This document shows positions 5,206-6,021 of a DNA stretch of 6,021 nucleotides, one piece after another. The translations under genes and the position numbers were made by a program. The notes below the pieces were generated by a model. That model had not been told where the DNA came from. It was given only the letters and a program-made list of their open reading frames with translations, and searched no databases. Position 1 is the stretch's first letter. Each line of letters opens with the position of its first letter. Source of the stretch: Actinomycetales bacterium Ga0077552 (GTDB taxonomy: Bacteria; Actinomycetota; Actinomycetes; Actinomycetales; Microbacteriaceae); NCBI GenBank assembly GCA_001464255.1, contig LNFD01000274.1:1-6021 (forward strand), in the 5' to 3' direction.

Positions 5206-5472
5206 ATGAGCATTGGATTCGGAATCTTCCTCTTCGCCGTCGGCGCCATCCTGGCGTTCGCGGTGAATGTCACCCTCGAGTGGATCGCGCTCTCGACCGT
5301 GGGGTACATCCTCATGGTCGCGGGCGTCGTGATGGTCGTCATCGGCGGAGTGCTGATGGCGCGCAAGCGCTCGTCGGTCACGACGCACCGCACGGTCATC
5401 GACCCCGCGAGCGGCGAGCAGGTCTCACGCCGCGAGTCGGTCGCCTCCGACCCGGTCGACGACCGCATCTAG
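5206..5472 (+). CDS. Small two-TM membrane protein (DUF6458-like)
   Basis: An 88-residue protein of unknown function. Two hydrophobic helices at about residues 4-22 (GFGIFLFAVGAILAFAVNV) and 32-51 (VGYILMVAGVVMVVIGGVLM) are joined by a short loop with TLEWIAL. A basic stop-transfer stretch ARKRSS (52-57) and a hydrophilic tail with VIDPASGEQVSRRE (64-77) follow. By the positive-inside rule both ends should face the cytoplasm. The pattern MSIG-GIFLF-VGAILAF, the EWI loop and the IDPASGEQV tail match what I recall of the actinobacterial DUF6458 family; the name is from memory. It is the only plus-strand gene in the window: divergent from leuB and convergent with serA, separated from serA by a strong hairpin. 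A TAGAGT at 5172-5177 might be its -10, without a recognisable -35 at normal spacing. Confidence 0.88.
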   Translation: MSIGFGIFLFAVGAILAFAVNVTLEWIALSTVGYILMVAGVVMVVIGGVLMARKRSSVTTHRTVIDPASGEQVSRRESVASDPVDDRI

Positions 5473-5487
5473 TCGCCACCTGAACGC

Positions 5488-5518
5488 GAAGAGCGCCCGT
5501 CGATGACGGGCGCTCTTC
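5488..5518. terminator. Hairpin between convergent genes, probable bidirectional terminator
   Basis: A perfect 14-bp stem (GAAGAGCGCCCGTC, 5488-5501, with GACGGGCGCTCTTC, 5505-5518) closes a 3-nt GAT loop. It begins 15 nt after the stop of the plus-strand gene and lies about 70 nt past the serA stop, where either transcript would need to end. The plus-strand exit reads CTCTTCTG, only slightly T-rich, and the minus-strand exit has no T-run. Such tail-poor hairpins are common in high-GC actinobacteria. Confidence 0.8.
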
Positions 5519-5536
5519 TGCGTGCGGCAGTCTCTC

Positions 5537-5606
5537 CTGCTCGACGATCGTGATGCGAGCTACTGCTCGACGATCGTGATGCGAGCTACTGCTCGACGAT
5601 CGTGAT
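5537..5606 (-). repeat. Tandem 26-bp repeat duplicating the end of serA
   Basis: Two identical 26-bp units (5537-5562 and 5563-5588) are followed by an 18-bp third copy (5589-5606) that is the genuine end of serA. On the minus strand each copy contains ATCACGATCGTCGAGCAG, which in the gene encodes ITIVEQ. The stop TAG at 5588-5586 is repeated at 5562-5560, while the outermost copy is followed by GAG instead of TAG. The 26-bp period is not a multiple of three, so the copies fall in different frames. Identity of the two full units suggests a recent event. Confidence 0.92.
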
Positions 5607-6021
5607 CTCGCGCATGACGGTCGCGTCGATCGCCGTGCGCACGCGCTCGAGCAGCTCGTCGGGCACGCGCGAGTCGACGGTGAGCACGCTGAGCGCCTGA
5701 CCGCCGGCCGTGTGCCGGGCGATCTGCATGCCGGCGATGTTGATCGAGGCCTCGCCGAACTCCTTGCCGTAGATCGCCACGATGCCGGGGCGGTCGGTGT
5801 AGAGCATGACGATGAAGTGCTGCGCCATCGGAACCTCGACGTCGTAGCCGTTGATCTCGACGATCTTCTGCACCTGCTTGGCGCCGACGAGCGTGCCGGA
5901 GACGCTGAGCTGCGTCCCGTCGCTCAGCGAGCCGCGGATGGTCAGGAGGTTGCGGTACTCCTCGCTCGACTCCTCGGTCAGCAGCCGCACGGCCACGCCA
6001 CGCTGTTCGGCGAGCAGCGGC
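5586..6021 (-). CDS. serA: D-3-phosphoglycerate dehydrogenase, C-terminal part (5' end outside window)
   Basis: The last 144 residues of the long (type I, mycobacterial-like) SerA. This enzyme oxidises 3-phosphoglycerate to 3-phosphohydroxypyruvate with NAD+, the first committed step of serine synthesis. Visible first is the end of the intervening allosteric substrate-binding domain (PLLAEQRGVAVRLLTEES... with LSVSGTLVGAKQVQKIVEIN). After it comes the ACT regulatory domain from about fragment residue 72 (HFIVMLYTDRPGIVAIYGK, then INIAGMQIARH and QALSVLTVDS), which in this family binds serine for feedback inhibition. The catalytic and NAD domains are off the right edge. The frame runs open to the window end, so the internal GTG at 5996 is not a start. 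The final codons (ITIVEQ, TAG) are the proximal copy of a 26-bp tandem repeat. It converges with the DUF6458-like gene. Confidence 0.95.
   Translation of the reverse strand, partial: PLLAEQRGVAVRLLTEESSEEYRNLLTIRGSLSDGTQLSVSGTLVGAKQVQKIVEINGYDVEVPMAQHFIVMLYTDRPGIVAIYGKEFGEASINIAGMQIARHTAGGQALSVLTVDSRVPDELLERVRTAIDATVMREITIVEQ

Noticed and set aside
4127..5209. Plus-strand open frame of 360 codons opposite leuB
   Set aside because: It is the antisense shadow of leuB, has low complexity and no motif, and runs into the leader of the real plus-strand gene.
5537..5606. CRISPR-like repeat array
   Set aside because: The units are directly adjacent with no spacers and are copies of the serA end.

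Overview
The window is GC-rich DNA (roughly 70% G+C) with strong third-position G/C preference and GTG starts. Every recognisable protein looks most like its actinobacterial counterpart. The gene content (two-TM DUF6458-type protein, class III-like IlvE, mycobacterial-style LeuB, seven-iron ferredoxin next to actinobacterial DapC) suggests an actinobacterium, probably Micrococcales and plausibly Microbacteriaceae. The family-level placement is inference.

Layout, read from the right edge because most genes are on the minus strand: the 3' end of serA (phosphoglycerate dehydrogenase; 5586-6021, cut by the window); a small plus-strand membrane protein (5206-5472) that converges on serA, with a strong hairpin between them; divergently from it leuB (5053 to 4007); then ilvE (3824 to 2712), a four-TM protein (2661 to 2254), a seven-iron ferredoxin (2257 to 1940) and dapC (1929 to 805); finally the first 217 codons of gltA, citrate synthase (653 to 1). 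No gap between genes reaches 300 bases. I saw no tRNA, rRNA, mobile element, CRISPR array or phage gene.

Functionally this is a core amino-acid segment: serine (serA), leucine (leuB), branched-chain transamination (ilvE), lysine/diaminopimelate (dapC), and TCA entry (gltA). ilvE to dapC are probably one transcript: the gaps are short, and the membrane protein's stop overlaps the ferredoxin start as GTGA. The genes themselves are ordinary. I found no evidence for an exotic new system.

The interesting signals lie at gene boundaries. (1) The last codons plus stop of leuB, and separately of serA, are tandemly repeated about three times, with periods (34 and 26 bp) that are not multiples of three. 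(2) The leaders of leuB and ilvE share an aligned element (CCGGGGC, TCTCGGC, then GCGA-CCT and GAGGAT), and in each gene its first part is the 3' arm of a hairpin ahead of the ribosome binding site. (3) gltA has a tandem 11-bp repeat in its leader. (4) IlvE appears to have Ala where class IV aminotransferases normally carry the Glu that contacts the PLP pyridine nitrogen.
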